Counted from the first letter of the stretch, positions 7,563 to 17,851 are shown. The stretch: 64,000 nt of DNA from Pantoea sp. SOD02 (GCF_024707505.1 NZ_CP102604.1:62001-126000); one strand, 5' to 3'. Notes: generated by a model not told the origin, from the letters alone. A program made the numbers and translations.

Positions 7563-8534
7563 TTAATAACCGCGAGCCGGATCAACCTGATTACGCAGCG
7601 GTTGCCCGTGGCGGAAACGCGCCAGGTTATCGATAAACACCTCAAGGCATCCGGCGAGGTAGGCGCTGTGATCGTCAAGGCTGCAGTGCGGCGTCATTAC
7701 CACGCCGGGCGTGTGCCACAGCGGATCGTCTGCCGGTAACGGCTCTTGCGGATAGACATCCAGCACCGCGCCTGCCAGTTCGCCTGCGTTGAGTTTTTCG
7801 CGCATCGCGCTGTAATCAAAAACATCGGCGCGGCCAACAATCACGATGCCCGCGCGTGCAGGCAGCAGATCGAAGCGGCGGCGATCGAACAGATTGTGGG
7901 TTTGTGGCGTCAGCGGCAGCGTCGACACCACCACATCCACCTGCGGCAGCACATCGTCGAGCGCGTCTATGCGGATGCAGCGCGCCACGTTGGCATCGCA
8001 CTGGCCGCTGCGCGTCACGCCAATCACGCGATAGCCTTGTGCCGTCAGCAGTTTTGCCGCTGCGGCACCAATCCCGCCAACGCCCAGTAACAGCACGGTT
8101 TTGCCGCGTGCGCAGCCGCCAAAGGTTGGGCGCCAGACCCGCTGCGCCTGATCCTGCAGAAAACCGGGAATGCCGAAGTTGAACATCAGCGCCGCCATCA
8201 AAATGAACTCGGCCCCTTTATCGCCATGTACGCCAGAGGCATTGGTGAGCGTCACGCCCTGCGGCCAGTGCGCCAGCCACTGTTCAACACCCGCCGACAT
8301 CACCTGCACCCAGCTCAAGCGCGGCGTGCTGAACTGATCGAGTGCCAGCTTGCGGCCGCTCCACAGAATGTCGCAGCGGGCGAGGAATTTGGCGGTCTGC
8401 GCCGCATCGCTGTTTTCGCTCAGCGTAAAGTGGCCGCGCAACAGCGGATGCGCGTCTAGCTGCAGTTGCAGTTGCTCAGCAGTGAGATGGAGTGCGCGCG
8501 GCGCGCTGGCGTCGTTCTCGATATGAATGTGCAT
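7563..8534 (-). CDS. D-isomer-specific 2-hydroxyacid dehydrogenase
   Basis: A 323-residue NAD(P)-dependent dehydrogenase of the PGDH/GhrA type. Visible features are the nucleotide-binding loop LLGVGGIGAAAAKLL (about residue 142), STLPLTPQT, the substrate-binding arginine in VGRADVFD, the glutamate in DVYPQEPLP and the catalytic histidine in MTPHCSLDD. It should interconvert a 2-oxo acid and a D-2-hydroxy acid. Its ATG shares one base with the stop codon of the RidA gene (TGATG), implying coupled translation. In this operon it could reduce the 2-oxo acid released from an amino-acid-like substrate (inference). Confidence 0.88.
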   Translation of the reverse strand: MHIHIENDASAPRALHLTAEQLQLQLDAHPLLRGHFTLSENSDAAQTAKFLARCDILWSGRKLALDQFSTPRLSWVQVMSAGVEQWLAHWPQGVTLTNASGVHGDKGAEFILMAALMFNFGIPGFLQDQAQRVWRPTFGGCARGKTVLLLGVGGIGAAAAKLLTAQGYRVIGVTRSGQCDANVARCIRIDALDDVLPQVDVVVSTLPLTPQTHNLFDRRRFDLLPARAGIVIVGRADVFDYSAMREKLNAGELAGAVLDVYPQEPLPADDPLWHTPGVVMTPHCSLDDHSAYLAGCLEVFIDNLARFRHGQPLRNQVDPARGY

Positions 8535-8926
8535 CAGCGCATCGCCGTCACTTCCATCTCGACCAGCAGGTCAGGATGGTTGAGTTGAATGCCCACGGTG
8601 GCGCGCGCCGGGAAAGGGAACTGGAAGAATTCACTGTAAGCGGCGTTCATCGCGCTGAAGGTGCTGAGATCCGTCAGGTAAATAGTGACGCGAACCACGT
8701 TGTCGAAGGTCATGTTCGCTTCGATCAGCAGATCGCCGACGTTTTTCAGCACCTGACGCGTCTGGCTGGCGATGTCGTTGCCAATAATCTCGCCGCTGTA
8801 GGGATCAATCGCCACCTGGCCGGAAATAAACAACATCGGTTCGTGCAGCACGGCTGCGGAGAGCGGCGCAGGGCCCATTGGGCGGTCGCTGGCGTTCATT
8901 CCGGGATAACTCAACGCAATCTTCAT
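8534..8926 (-). CDS. RidA/YjgF-family protein
   Basis: A 130-residue single-domain member of the RidA superfamily, which hydrolyses reactive enamine/imine intermediates made by PLP or amine-oxidising enzymes. The family strand ISGQVAIDPYSGEIIG and the C-terminal ATVGIQLNHPDLLVEMEVTAM are present, but the imine-binding arginine of classic RidA is not obvious near the C-terminus, so it may belong to one of the other Rid subgroups. It is the first gene of the operon, immediately downstream of the GTATAC palindromes. Its presence suggests the pathway passes through an imine. Confidence 0.88.
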   Translation of the reverse strand: MKIALSYPGMNASDRPMGPAPLSAAVLHEPMLFISGQVAIDPYSGEIIGNDIASQTRQVLKNVGDLLIEANMTFDNVVRVTIYLTDLSTFSAMNAAYSEFFQFPFPARATVGIQLNHPDLLVEMEVTAMR

Positions 8927-8961
8927 GGTGAAATCTCAAGCAAAACTGTTTCACCGCAATT

Positions 8962-8979
8962 TCGTATACGATTATACGA
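8962..8979. promoter_or_regulatory. Putative GntR operator 1
   Basis: TCGTATACGA at 8962-8971 is a perfect palindrome, extended by a further TATACGA half at 8973-8979. It lies 36 bases upstream of the RidA start, where a bound repressor could block the operon promoter. Assignment to the GntR protein at 790 rests on motif type and linkage. Confidence 0.6.
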
Positions 8980-9117
8980 GTGTCAATGCGCGATTTTTAA
9001 CCATCGGGTCAAAAAGGTGATGTGTGTCACGTAATAGGATTTGCTGATATATCAATCAATATGATGAAATTTAAGGTTTTAATGAGGTTTTTGCTGTGAA
9101 TAATGGCGGTGAGTGTG

Positions 9118-9131
9118 AATCGTATACGATT
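9118..9131. promoter_or_regulatory. Putative GntR operator 2
   Basis: AATCGTATACGATT is a perfect 14-base palindrome sharing the TCGTATACGA core with the site at 8962, about 156 bases away. The spacing would allow looping or independent control of the promoter region. Confidence 0.6.
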
Positions 9132-9273
9132 TTCTTATTGTTCTGTTTTTGCCCGCAAAACCCTGCTGCAATCGCCTGGCTGCTGGCCTGGATTTCCGGC
9201 TGCACAATCCGCGGTCAAAGGGTATACTGGCGCACTCTTTTTTTAACCGATCCGTATCGCGTGCGAATTCAAC

Positions 9274-10185
9274 ATGCAAAAGTTTGATACCAAGACCTTT
9301 CAGGGCCTGATCCTGACCTTGCAGGATTACTGGGCGCGTCAAGGCTGCACCATTGTTCAACCGTTGGACATGGAAGTGGGCGCCGGCACCTCACACCCGA
9401 TGACTTGCCTGCGTGCCTTAGGCCCAGAGCCGATGGCGACCGCTTACGTGCAGCCATCTCGTCGTCCGACCGATGGACGTTACGGTGAAAACCCGAACCG
9501 TTTACAGCACTATTACCAGTTCCAGGTGGTGATTAAGCCTAACCCGGACAACCTTCAGGAGCTGTACCTTGGGTCGCTGAAAGAGCTGGGTATGGATCCC
9601 ACCATCCACGACATTCGCTTTGTCGAAGACAACTGGGAAAACCCAACGCTCGGCGCGTGGGGACTCGGTTGGGAAGTGTGGCTGAACGGCATGGAAGTGA
9701 CGCAGTTCACTTACTTCCAGCAGGTTGGTGGCCTGGAGTGCAAGCCGGTAACCGGCGAGATCACCTACGGCTTAGAGCGCCTGGCGATGTACATTCAGGG
9801 CGTAGACAGCGTTTACGATCTGGTGTGGAGCGACGGTCCGTTCGGCAAAACCACCTACGGCGAAGTGTTCCATCAGAACGAAGTGGAGCAGTCGACCTAC
9901 AACTTCGAATACGCGGACGTTGACTTCCTTTTCACCTGCTTCGAGCAGTATGAGAAAGAAGCACAGCAGCTGCTGGCGCTGGAAAAACCGCTGCCGCTGC
10001 CGGCTTACGAGCGCATTCTGAAAGCGGCGCACAGCTTTAACCTGCTGGACGCCCGCAAAGCGATTTCGGTTACCGAACGCCAGCGCTATATTCTGCGTAT
10101 CCGCACCCTGACGAAAGCCGTGGCGGAAGCCTATTATGCGTCCCGTGAGGCGCTTGGCTTCCCGATGTGCAATAAAAACAAGTAA
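9274..10185 (+). CDS. glyQ: Glycyl-tRNA synthetase alpha subunit
   Basis: A 303-residue protein, the usual length of GlyQ. It forms the catalytic class II core of the alpha2-beta2 glycyl-tRNA synthetase, which activates glycine with ATP and charges tRNA-Gly in the cytoplasm. The opening [20 protein letters not shown] and the class II motif 2 region ([20 protein letters not shown]) are typical. glyS follows after nine bases, as in other enterobacteria. Expression is presumably constitutive; a TATACT hexamer lies 46 bases upstream of the start. Confidence 0.99.
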   Translation: MQKFDTKTFQGLILTLQDYWARQGCTIVQPLDMEVGAGTSHPMTCLRALGPEPMATAYVQPSRRPTDGRYGENPNRLQHYYQFQVVIKPNPDNLQELYLGSLKELGMDPTIHDIRFVEDNWENPTLGAWGLGWEVWLNGMEVTQFTYFQQVGGLECKPVTGEITYGLERLAMYIQGVDSVYDLVWSDGPFGKTTYGEVFHQNEVEQSTYNFEYADVDFLFTCFEQYEKEAQQLLALEKPLPLPAYERILKAAHSFNLLDARKAISVTERQRYILRIRTLTKAVAEAYYASREALGFPMCNKNK

Positions 10186-10194
10186 GAGGCAGCC

Positions 10195-12264
10195 ATGACC
10201 GATAAAACTTTCCTGGTGGAAATTGGCACCGAAGAGTTGCCTCCGAAAGCGCTGCGCAGCCTGGCAGAAGCCTTTGCTGCGCACTTCACCGCTGAACTCG
10301 ATAGCGCCGGTCTGGCGCACGGCGAAGTGAGCTGGTTTGCTGCTCCGCGTCGTCTGGCGTTGAAAGTGGCCCAGCTGGCTGCCGCGCAGCCGGATCGCGA
10401 AGTTGAAAAACGTGGCCCGGCAATCGCCGCCGCGTTTGATGCCGATGGCAACGCCACCAAAGCGGCCGAAGGTTGGGCGCGTGGTAACGGCATCACTGTT
10501 GCTCAGGCGGAACGTCTGAGCACGGATAAAGGTGAATGGCTGGTGCATCGCGCCGCCATCACCGGCGAAAGCGCGCAGGCGCTGCTGCCCGCGATGGTTG
10601 CTACCGCGCTGAGCAAGCTGCCGATTCCTAAGCTGATGCGCTGGGGCGCGAGCGACGTGCAGTTTGTGCGTCCGGTGCACACCGTTACGCTGCTGCTGGG
10701 TGACGAGCTGATTCCCTCGAAGATTCTGGGCATTCAATCCGATCGCGTGATTCGCGGCCATCGCTTTATGGGCGAGCCAGAATTCACCATCGACAACGCC
10801 GATCAATATCCGCAGCTGCTGCTGGAGCGCGGTAAAGTGGTGGCGGATTACGCGGCGCGTAAAGCCAAAATCAAAGCAGACGCGGAAGCGGCGGCCCAGA
10901 AGATTGGCGGCATCGCCGATCTGAGCGAAAGCCTGCTGGAAGAAGTGACCTCGCTGGTGGAATGGCCGGTGGTATTGACGGCGAAATTTGAAGAGAAGTT
11001 CCTCGCGGTGCCAGCTGAAGCGCTGGTTTACACCATGAAAGGTGACCAGAAGTACTTCCCGGTGTACGACGCGGCGGGCAAGCTGCTGCCGAATTTCATC
11101 TTCGTCACCAACATCGAATCCAAAGATCCTCAGCAGATTATCTCCGGTAACGAGAAGGTGGTGCGCCCGCGTCTGGCGGATGCCGAGTTCTTCTTCAACA
11201 CCGACCGTAAAAAACGTCTGGAAGATAATCTGCCGCGTCTGGAAACCGTCCTGTTCCAGAAAGAGTTGGGTACGCTGCGTGATAAAACCGATCGTATTCA
11301 GGCGCTGGCTGGCTGGATTGCCGCGCAGATTGGTGCTGATGTGAATCACGCTACCCGCGCCGGTTTGCTGTCGAAATGTGACCTGATGACCAACATGGTG
11401 TTCGAGTTCACTGACACCCAGGGCGTGATGGGCATGCACTACGCGCGCCACGATGGCGAAGCGGAAGATGTGGCTGTGGCGCTGAACGAGCAGTATCAGC
11501 CGCGCTTTGCCGGTGATGATCTGCCGTCAAATCCTGTGGCGTGTGCGGTGGCGATTGCTGACAAGATGGACACCCTTGCGGGTATCTTTGGCATCGGTCA
11601 GCATCCGAAAGGCGACAAAGATCCGTTCGCACTGCGCCGTGCCGCGCTGGGCGTGCTGCGCATCATCGTTGAGAAAAACCTGCCGCTCGATCTGCAAACG
11701 CTGACCGAAGAAGCGGTGCGCCTGTACGGCAGCAAGCTGAGCAACGGCAAAGTGGTCGATGAAGTGATTGACTTTATGCTGGGCCGTTTCCGTACCTGGT
11801 ATCAGGAAGAGGGCCACAGCGTTGACACCATTCAGGCGGTGCTGGCACGTCGTCCAACTCGTCCGGCTGATTTCGATGCGCGCATGAAGGCGGTTTCGCA
11901 CTTCCGTACGCTGGAAGCGGCTGCGACATTGGCCGCTGCCAACAAACGTGTGTCGAACATCCTGGCGAAATCGACTGAAACCCTGAATGACAGCGTGCAG
12001 GCTTCCTTGCTGAAAGAGAACGAAGAGATCCAACTGGCGACCTTCGTGACCGCGCTGGGCGATAAGCTGCAGCCGTACTTTGCAGAAGGTCGCTATCAGG
12101 ATGCGCTGGTTGAGCTGGCACAGCTGCGTGAAGCGGTGGATAACTTCTTCGATAAAGTGATGGTGAACGCTGACGATCAGGCGGTGCGTATTAACCGTCT
12201 GACGCTGCTGGCACAGCTGCGTCAGCTGTTCCTGCAGGTGGCGGATATTTCGCTGCTGCAGTAG
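10195..12264 (+). CDS. glyS: Glycyl-tRNA synthetase beta subunit
   Basis: A 689-residue protein, the full family length. The beta subunit recognises tRNA-Gly and supports the catalytic alpha subunit. The N-terminus [19 protein letters not shown] is diagnostic. An HD-like domain lies in the middle (around 410-490, including [22 protein letters not shown]), and a C-terminal anticodon-binding domain of the class I arginyl type begins near 580. It forms an operon with glyQ and is followed by a hairpin repeat and a strong terminator. Confidence 0.99.
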   Translation: MTDKTFLVEIGTEELPPKALRSLAEAFAAHFTAELDSAGLAHGEVSWFAAPRRLALKVAQLAAAQPDREVEKRGPAIAAAFDADGNATKAAEGWARGNGITVAQAERLSTDKGEWLVHRAAITGESAQALLPAMVATALSKLPIPKLMRWGASDVQFVRPVHTVTLLLGDELIPSKILGIQSDRVIRGHRFMGEPEFTIDNADQYPQLLLERGKVVADYAARKAKIKADAEAAAQKIGGIADLSESLLEEVTSLVEWPVVLTAKFEEKFLAVPAEALVYTMKGDQKYFPVYDAAGKLLPNFIFVTNIESKDPQQIISGNEKVVRPRLADAEFFFNTDRKKRLEDNLPRLETVLFQKELGTLRDKTDRIQALAGWIAAQIGADVNHATRAGLLSKCDLMTNMVFEFTDTQGVMGMHYARHDGEAEDVAVALNEQYQPRFAGDDLPSNPVACAVAIADKMDTLAGIFGIGQHPKGDKDPFALRRAALGVLRIIVEKNLPLDLQTLTEEAVRLYGSKLSNGKVVDEVIDFMLGRFRTWYQEEGHSVDTIQAVLARRPTRPADFDARMKAVSHFRTLEAAATLAAANKRVSNILAKSTETLNDSVQASLLKENEEIQLATFVTALGDKLQPYFAEGRYQDALVELAQLREAVDNFFDKVMVNADDQAVRINRLTLLAQLRQLFLQVADISLLQ

Positions 12265-12271
12265 TTGGCAT

Positions 12272-12296
12272 GGTCGCCATGAATGGCGACCCTACG
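12272..12296. repeat. Hairpin repeat, copy 3
   Basis: Full 25-base copy starting seven bases after the glyS stop and just before the terminator. Relative to its gene it points the other way from copies 1 and 2 (the CTACG tail is distal to the stop codon). Confidence 0.9.
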
Positions 12297-12301
12297 AAAC
12301 A

Positions 12302-12332
12302 AAGGGGACGAGAAATCGTCCCCTTGTTGTTT
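12302..12332 (+). terminator. glyQS intrinsic terminator
   Basis: AAGGGGACGA and TCGTCCCCTT form a ten-base perfect stem around a GAAA loop, followed by GTTGTTTT. It ends the glyQS transcript. The convergent toxin gene stops at its far edge. Confidence 0.85.
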
Positions 12333-12631
12333 TAAAGCCAGTGAAGCTGAGGAAAATGAACTAAAGCGTCTTGCGAATGATGCAGCACACGCACAATAAA
12401 TACCTTTTCAACTTCCGAGCGGTAATAAATGACATGTTCCCGGTGCGGTAGTGCAAATACATTTTTGCCCAACTCTGGGCGCTTACGGCCTAACTCATTT
12501 GTGGCCAGCTGACTAAAACGCTGATGCAGCATGAGCACATATTGCTTCGCTTTTTTGCTGCCGAAGTTCCAATAGCCGTAGAACCAGATCGACTCTAAAT
12601 CTTCATCGGCTTCCTTCATTATCTTGATCAT
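12332..12631 (-). CDS. ParE/RelE-superfamily toxin
   Basis: A plasmid-stabilisation-type toxin of about 99 residues. The N-terminal KEADEDLESIWFYG helix and the C-terminal strands HVIYYRSEVEKVFIVRVLHHSQD match ParE-like proteins, which usually poison DNA gyrase, whereas RelE members cleave mRNA. Start taken at the ATG at 12631 (MIKIMKEADED); an ATG at 12643 in the same frame is possible. Either start lies inside the antitoxin gene, so the two are translationally coupled. The gene is followed by the glyS terminator region. Confidence 0.88.
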   Translation of the reverse strand: MIKIMKEADEDLESIWFYGYWNFGSKKAKQYVLMLHQRFSQLATNELGRKRPELGKNVFALPHREHVIYYRSEVEKVFIVRVLHHSQDALVHFPQLHWL

Positions 12632-12899
12632 CCTTTTCATCAATGCCTACCCTGGCTCTCATTCTTTTAAGAAAATCGTCAATGTTCCAATCTTCAGCCA
12701 CGCCGCTATCTAGCCCTTGTTGAATCAGTTTTTTTAGATTCTCCAGCTTCGATTCCGCCTGCTTCTCACGCAGCAAGCGTAGCGAGTCGCGCACCACTTC
12801 GCTTTGCGTACGGTAGTCGCCTGACTCAACCAGAGATTCAACAAACTCGCGCAGTTCATCGCCTAAATCGATCGTCATGGTACGTGCCATCATCGCCAT
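12603..12899 (-). CDS. ParD-like antitoxin (ribbon-helix-helix)
   Basis: A 98-residue antitoxin. Residues 4-50 have the MARTMTIDLGDELREFVESL and YRTQSEVVRDSLRLL pattern of ParD/CopG ribbon-helix-helix dimers; the acidic C-terminus should wrap and neutralise the toxin. The ATG at 12890 (residue 4) is an equally plausible start, with GGATGG just ahead of it. It precedes and overlaps the toxin gene, and a perfect inverted repeat lies immediately upstream for autoregulation. Confidence 0.88.
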   Translation of the reverse strand: MAMMARTMTIDLGDELREFVESLVESGDYRTQSEVVRDSLRLLREKQAESKLENLKKLIQQGLDSGVAEDWNIDDFLKRMRARVGIDEKDDQDNEGSR

Positions 12900-12902
12900 C
12901 CA

Positions 12903-12923
12903 ATGTAAGAGTATTTCTTACAT
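12903..12923. promoter_or_regulatory. Putative ParD autoregulatory operator
   Basis: ATGTAAGA and TCTTACAT form a perfect eight-base inverted repeat with a five-base centre, starting four bases upstream of the antitoxin ATG. Position and symmetry fit the site bound by the ParD-ParE complex. Confidence 0.65.
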
Positions 12924-13001
12924 TCTGGCACTTTTTTGCACAACAGGGAATGTGCGTTGCAGCGCAGTTACAAGCTGAACTGCGAGGCAACGCGAGAGAT
13001 T

Positions 13002-14855
13002 TTATTCAGATGAGGCGGGAAACAGGCGTGCGTCACGCAGCAGATGATCGTTACCACGGCGGCGGGTGAAGCCGCTGCGGTCGAAGAATTCCAGAATCTG
13101 TATCGCCACTTTGCGCCCGGTGCCCAGCTGGTTGCGGAAGTCGGCGGCGCTGGTGCTGCCATCTTGCGCGGCGCGTTGGCGAATCAGATCGGCGAAGATC
13201 TGGATCTGGTCGCTGCGATAGTAGCGATCGCGCACGATCGCGGTGATGTGTCCGAGCCGTGCGGCAGTAAGCAGCAGCGAGCGAATCGCCTGTTCATCCT
13301 GCTGCAGCGCCAGCGCGATATCGCGCACCCACAGCGGCTGGTCGCCAAACAGCGGGCCGACCTGCTGCCAAAGTGCTTCTTCCTGCGGATTAAAGCGTGG
13401 TTCGAAATCGGGCAGATGCAGCCAGCCTTGACGCTGTTGCAGCTGGCCTTGCGCCAGCAGCTGATCAATCAGCGCTAGCACCCATTCGGCAGGCTGATGC
13501 GGCATTGCCACGCGACGCAAACGGTCATGGCCGATGCCCGGCACTTCCGGATGTTGCTGATGAAAATGCGCGAGCGATTCCAATAGCTTTTGCTGCCAAA
13601 GTGCCGCCTGCGCAGCACTCATCAGCGCGTTACCGAGCTGCACCGGCGCTGTGTTCTCAATCAGTGCATCCAGTGCGGGATCGGTAAGCTGGCGCGCCCA
13701 CGCCAGATCACGCAATTCTGTCGGTTGATACGCCAGATGCGCCTGCAGGCTGGCGTCATCATGTTGTGCGGTGGCCAACTGCTGCAACCAGGCAAGATAC
13801 TCCGCCTGACGTTTTCCGCGCTTTTTACTGTTGAGCAGCAGCACGCGCGCGCCGCCGAGCGTGTGTTGTGCATTGCTGTCGCGGATAATCAGCCGATCGT
13901 TCTCCGCCAGCCACAGCGGTTCGTTCAGGACTATTTCCGCGACATCATCCGCCAGCAGCGTGATGCGTCCGGTGACGTGGCTGGCGGCGTGGTGGATATG
14001 AATCGGCTGCGATGCGCTTTTCAGCGGGTGCAGCAAGCGCAGCGCCACGGTTAAGCGCGTGGTGCCTTCCGCTTTTGCCTGTGACAGCAGCCAGTCGCCG
14101 CGCGCGATCTGCGCTTTTTCCACAACGCCAACGATATTTAATGCGATACGCTCACCGGCCTGCGCGCGCGTCACCGATTGGTTCTGCGCATGCAGCGCAC
14201 GCACGCGCAGCGGCTGATTCAGGCTGCTGAGCCAAAGGGTATCACCGACGTTCACTTCACCCGTCAGCGCGGTGCCGGTGACCACCAATCCAGTACCTTT
14301 CAGCGTGAAGGCGCGATCGATGGCGAGACGAAAACGGTAACGCGGGTCGAAGGCCGGTTCCGCCAGCGTGCTGAGATGCTCTCGCAGCGCGTCGATGCCT
14401 TGCTGCGTGTGGCTGCTGGTGACAAATTGCGGCACTGCCGGCCAGCCGAGTTGCTGCGTGAGTTGCGCCACCTGTAGCTGGACTGCCGCGATGCGCGCCT
14501 CATCCACGCGATCGGCTTTGGTCAGCGCCACGCTGAGCGGCGGCTGTCCGGCCAAACTCAGCAGCTGCAGATGTTCACGGGTTTGCGGCATTACGCCATC
14601 GTCGCAGGCCACCACCAGCAGCGCATGATGAATACCGCCAATGCCTGCCAGCATATTGGCGAGAAATTTCTCGTGGCCCGGCACATCAATAAAGCCGAGC
14701 ACGCGCCCGTCCTGCTGCGGCCAGTATGCGTAGCCGAGATCGATGGTCATGCCGCGCCGTTTCTCTTCCGGCAGGCGATCGGCATCAACGCCGGTTAATG
14801 CCTGTAGCAGCGCGGTTTTGCCGTGATCGACGTGTCCAGCGGTGGCAATAATCAT
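13002..14855 (-). CDS. selB: Selenocysteine-specific elongation factor SelB
   Basis: A 617-residue translation GTPase that delivers selenocysteyl-tRNA to in-frame UGA codons marked by a SECIS hairpin. N-terminal G motifs are GHVDHGKT (7-14), the switch I region [21 protein letters not shown] and TKAD. Two EF-Tu-like beta-barrel domains follow. The C-terminal third contains tandem winged helices that bind the SECIS, including [24 protein letters not shown]. Its start overlaps the selA stop by four bases. The only client gene in the window is fdoG. Confidence 0.98.
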   Translation of the reverse strand: MIIATAGHVDHGKTALLQALTGVDADRLPEEKRRGMTIDLGYAYWPQQDGRVLGFIDVPGHEKFLANMLAGIGGIHHALLVVACDDGVMPQTREHLQLLSLAGQPPLSVALTKADRVDEARIAAVQLQVAQLTQQLGWPAVPQFVTSSHTQQGIDALREHLSTLAEPAFDPRYRFRLAIDRAFTLKGTGLVVTGTALTGEVNVGDTLWLSSLNQPLRVRALHAQNQSVTRAQAGERIALNIVGVVEKAQIARGDWLLSQAKAEGTTRLTVALRLLHPLKSASQPIHIHHAASHVTGRITLLADDVAEIVLNEPLWLAENDRLIIRDSNAQHTLGGARVLLLNSKKRGKRQAEYLAWLQQLATAQHDDASLQAHLAYQPTELRDLAWARQLTDPALDALIENTAPVQLGNALMSAAQAALWQQKLLESLAHFHQQHPEVPGIGHDRLRRVAMPHQPAEWVLALIDQLLAQGQLQQRQGWLHLPDFEPRFNPQEEALWQQVGPLFGDQPLWVRDIALALQQDEQAIRSLLLTAARLGHITAIVRDRYYRSDQIQIFADLIRQRAAQDGSTSAADFRNQLGTGRKVAIQILEFFDRSGFTRRRGNDHLLRDARLFPASSE

Positions 14856-16231
14856 GGCGCTATGGCCTGAATCAGTGCGCTTTCATCATCAAGGCAGCGT
14901 AAATCCAGCCACAGTTTGCCTTCCTGAATGCGGCCAATCACCGGGCGCGCTAAGCTGCGCCAGCGCTGTGACAAATTGGCAAGCTGGCTGCCGCGACCAT
15001 CGCGTGGCGTGAAGGTGATGGCGAAACTGGCAATACGCTCAACCGGTAGCGATCCGCTGCCGATTTGCGAAGAACAGGGCGCGATCGCCAGCGAAAATTC
15101 TTCACCATAAGCCTGTAGTAACGCGGGCATCAATCGTTCGGCCTGCTGCAGAATATCGTGCGATGAACGCGTCAGCAGCCGCAGCGTCGGCAGGGCTTCG
15201 CGCAGCGTGTCCGGCTGGCGATAGAGTTGCAGGGTGGCTTCGAGCGCCGCGAGCGTCATTTTGTCGACGCGCAGCGCGCGTTTCAGCGGATGCGACTGCA
15301 GTTGATCAATCAGCGCCTGCTTGCCGACGATAATGCCGGCCTGCGGACCGCCGAGCAGTTTGTCGCCGGAGAAGCTCACCAAACTGACGCCTGCGGCGAT
15401 CAGCTGCTGCGGCATCGGTTCAGCCGGCAGACCAAATTCGGTCATATCGACCAGCGAACCGCTGCCAAGATCGGTGATCACCGGCAGTTGATAAGCGTCA
15501 CCCAGCTCAACCAATTCCGCTTCCGTTACCGCATGGGTAAAGCCCTGAATCTGATAATTGCTGGTGTGCACCTTCATCAGCAGGCCGCTGTTTTCCGCAA
15601 TCGCGGCACGATAATCTTTCAGGTGCGTGCGGTTGGTGGTACCGACTTCCACCAGTTTGCAGCCCGCCTGACGCATCACGTCGGGAATGCGAAAGGCACC
15701 GCCAATTTCCACCAGCTCGCCACGCGAGACAATCACTTCACGTCCAGGTGCTAAAGCAGCCAGCATCAGTAACACGGCGGCGGCGTTGTTGTTGACGATA
15801 CAGGCCGCTTCCGCGCCGGTTAATTCGCACAGCAGCGCACTGACGGCGCGATCGCGATGGCCACGTGCCGCATCATCCAGCGCGTATTCCAGCGTGATCG
15901 GCTGACGTAAGCAGTTAACCACCGCATCGATGGCGCGATCGCTCAGCTGCGCGCGGCCGAGATTGGTGTGCAGCACGGTGCCGGTAAGATTGAACACCGG
16001 ACGCAGCGCACTTTGCTGCTGTTGCTGGCTGCGTCGCAGCGCTTCATCGGGCCAGTTCACGTGCCATTCCGGCAAGGTTTGATGCTGCTGAATATGTTCG
16101 CGCGCTTCCTGCTGCATGCTGCGCAGCTGGCGCGTGGCAAAGGCGGTACCGTGATGCGCAAGCAGCGGCTGCAGCGCGGGATCGCGCAGCAGGCTGTCGA
16201 TCGCAGGCAATTGACTGTAAAGGGTTTTCAT
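14852..16231 (-). CDS. selA: L-seryl-tRNA(Sec) selenium transferase SelA
   Basis: A 459-residue PLP enzyme that converts Ser-tRNA(Sec) to Sec-tRNA(Sec) using selenophosphate. The PLP lysine lies in [15 protein letters not shown]-terminal and core motifs ([48 protein letters not shown]) are all present. Start taken at the ATG at 16231, which gives the normal N-terminus [15 protein letters not shown]; a longer frame would run into the GST gene. The order GST gene, selA, selB is the same as yibF-selA-selB in E. coli. Confidence 0.97.
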   Translation of the reverse strand: MKTLYSQLPAIDSLLRDPALQPLLAHHGTAFATRQLRSMQQEAREHIQQHQTLPEWHVNWPDEALRRSQQQQQSALRPVFNLTGTVLHTNLGRAQLSDRAIDAVVNCLRQPITLEYALDDAARGHRDRAVSALLCELTGAEAACIVNNNAAAVLLMLAALAPGREVIVSRGELVEIGGAFRIPDVMRQAGCKLVEVGTTNRTHLKDYRAAIAENSGLLMKVHTSNYQIQGFTHAVTEAELVELGDAYQLPVITDLGSGSLVDMTEFGLPAEPMPQQLIAAGVSLVSFSGDKLLGGPQAGIIVGKQALIDQLQSHPLKRALRVDKMTLAALEATLQLYRQPDTLREALPTLRLLTRSSHDILQQAERLMPALLQAYGEEFSLAIAPCSSQIGSGSLPVERIASFAITFTPRDGRGSQLANLSQRWRSLARPVIGRIQEGKLWLDLRCLDDESALIQAIAP

Positions 16232-16239
16232 CAGGTGAC

Positions 16240-16851
16240 TTAGAGAGTGGGCGGAACGGTGCGGGCAAAGCTTTCGCGCGCAAATAGGTTTTCGGCCAGC
16301 TTCACCAGCGCCGGACGATTCACGCACCAGTTGGGCAGCACGCGGCGGAAATTCAGGTAACCAATCATGCAGCCGGTGGCGATATCGGCCAGATTCAGCG
16401 TGCCGCTATTGAGCCATTCGCCCTGTGCGGCGGCGGTTTCCAGCGCATCAAGGCCGCGCTGAATTTTGGCACGATTGCGCAGCAGCACCTCTTCGGATTG
16501 CTGATCGCCGGGACGCATCTGCTCGCGCACGATCATCACCGCAGCGTCATTGATGCCGTCGGCAAGTTTTTCCAGCTGACGGATTTGCAACGCGTGCAGT
16601 GCATCATCAGGCAGCAGCGCAGGCGCATCGCCGCGCAGTTCAATCACCTGTGCAATGATTGAAGAGTCGAACCAGGTGAGCTGATTGTCATCAATCAGCG
16701 CCGGCACTTTGCCCAGCGGATTGTACTGCGGGACATCGCTGTCATCGGTCCACGGAGAGTGATTAACGAATTCGAAAACCAGGCCTTTTTCCAACAGAAT
16801 GACGGATATTTTGCGTACAAAAGGGCTGGTGTAGCTGCCAATCAGTTTCAT
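16240..16851 (-). CDS. yibF: Glutathione S-transferase-like protein (YibF type)
   Basis: A 203-residue GST-fold protein: N-terminal thioredoxin-like domain ([23 protein letters not shown], then VPALI near residue 50) and an all-helical C-terminal domain from about residue 85. The first residues SYTSPFVRK match the E. coli YibF group, with serines where other GSTs have the catalytic Ser/Cys. It lies eight bases upstream of selA, as yibF does in E. coli. A direct role in selenium metabolism is not shown. Confidence 0.85.
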   Translation of the reverse strand: MKLIGSYTSPFVRKISVILLEKGLVFEFVNHSPWTDDSDVPQYNPLGKVPALIDDNQLTWFDSSIIAQVIELRGDAPALLPDDALHALQIRQLEKLADGINDAAVMIVREQMRPGDQQSEEVLLRNRAKIQRGLDALETAAAQGEWLNSGTLNLADIATGCMIGYLNFRRVLPNWCVNRPALVKLAENLFARESFARTVPPTL

Positions 16852-16898
16852 CGTTCGCCTCCGTGTTGAGCTGCGTGGATTTGTGCGTTCATCGAGAA

Positions 16899-16922
16899 GG
16901 TCGCCATGAATGGCGACCCTAC
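16899..16922. repeat. Hairpin repeat, copy 4
   Basis: GGTCGCCAT/ATGGCGACC arms plus CTAC. It ends two bases before the fdhE stop codon (minus strand) and separates fdhE from the GST-selA-selB genes. Confidence 0.9.
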
Positions 16923-16924
16923 AG

Positions 16925-17851
16925 TTAGTCTCCGGGGAACATAAACGGATTCAGGCTGCTGCGCGCGAATCCTTCCTGCTCCATGCGGGCATCCAGCACC
17001 AGCGAAGCGAGGTCATCTGCCACCGGTTCCACCGCCGGATCTTTTTCCTGATACAACATCTTCAAATATGTGCCGCAGTCGCCACAGCTCTCTGCTTTCA
17101 CCGCCGCTTTTTCGCTGTCCAGCGACCAGTAATGCAGGTCGCCGGTTTGTTCGCAGTTGGAGCATTTGCTGCGCACCACATACCATTCGCTTTCACACAA
17201 ATTGCAGTGCAGATAGCGCAGCCCTTGCTGGCCCACGCTCATATGCACCACGCTGGTGACCGGCACGCTAGCGCACACCGGGCAAAACTGGCGATGCTCA
17301 CCGTATTCTGCGCGTGCTTTGCCCGGAATCAGTGCCGCCATTTGCGCCCAGTAAATCGACAACGCCGCCCAGATGAACGGCGATTTATCGCTGCTCACCT
17401 GCGCGAAATCGCCTTCCAGCAGCGCATGCGCCAGATTTTCCAGCTCGGTGGTGGAGGCTTTTTCCAGATTCTCCAGCACCGCCAGCGCCTGGCCGCTCAT
17501 CTCCGGCTTCAGCTCGGCGATCAGCGAATGCAGCAAACGCTGCCAGTGCGCATCGCGCGGGTAGGTGTGGATATCGAGCGGCGGTTTGCCCTGCTCGGCG
17601 CTCTGCGTCAGCCGCTGCTGCAGGTCGATTTGCAGCGGATGGTCATACAGCACGATCTCCTGCGCCTCGGCGATCACCGCAGCAAAGCGCAGGTAATCAC
17701 CGAGCGGATTCTTCGCAGCCAGGTCGCGCAAACGTGCCGCACGGCGGCTATACAGATTTTTCAGCCGGGGGAAAAGTAACGGCGGAACTTGCTCCGCCGT
17801 GTGCTTTTCGCCTTTCTCCAGCTGGTCCTGCGGGATGATGCGAATACTCAT
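16925..17851 (-). CDS. fdhE: Formate dehydrogenase accessory protein FdhE
   Basis: A 308-residue cytoplasmic protein needed to make active formate dehydrogenases N and O. Four CxxC pairs (CPVC, CNLC, CSNC and CGDC) lie in the C-terminal half and form the rubredoxin-like metal sites of the family. Start taken at 17851 ([15 protein letters not shown]), matching the normal N-terminus; its ATG shares a base with the fdoI stop (TGATG). The genes fdoG-fdoH-fdoI-fdhE are one operon, as in E. coli. Confidence 0.97.
   Translation of the reverse strand: MSIRIIPQDQLEKGEKHTAEQVPPLLFPRLKNLYSRRAARLRDLAAKNPLGDYLRFAAVIAEAQEIVLYDHPLQIDLQQRLTQSAEQGKPPLDIHTYPRDAHWQRLLHSLIAELKPEMSGQALAVLENLEKASTTELENLAHALLEGDFAQVSSDKSPFIWAALSIYWAQMAALIPGKARAEYGEHRQFCPVCASVPVTSVVHMSVGQQGLRYLHCNLCESEWYVVRSKCSNCEQTGDLHYWSLDSEKAAVKAESCGDCGTYLKMLYQEKDPAVEPVADDLASLVLDARMEQEGFARSSLNPFMFPGD

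Larger units (their letters stand above)
8927..9273. promoter_or_regulatory. Divergent control region between the RidA operon and glyQ
   Basis: No gene is seen in these 347 bases. They hold two GTATAC-centred palindromes (listed separately), an AT-rich stretch at about 8985-9110 likely to contain the leftward promoter, and a TATACT hexamer at 9223-9228 that is a fair -10 for glyQ, though its -35 is poor. Confidence 0.55.

Noticed and set aside
9772-11451. A 559-codon minus-strand frame opposite glyQ and glyS.
   Set aside because: It is long only because the GC-rich opposite strand has few stops. It spans two essential, fully recognised synthetase genes.
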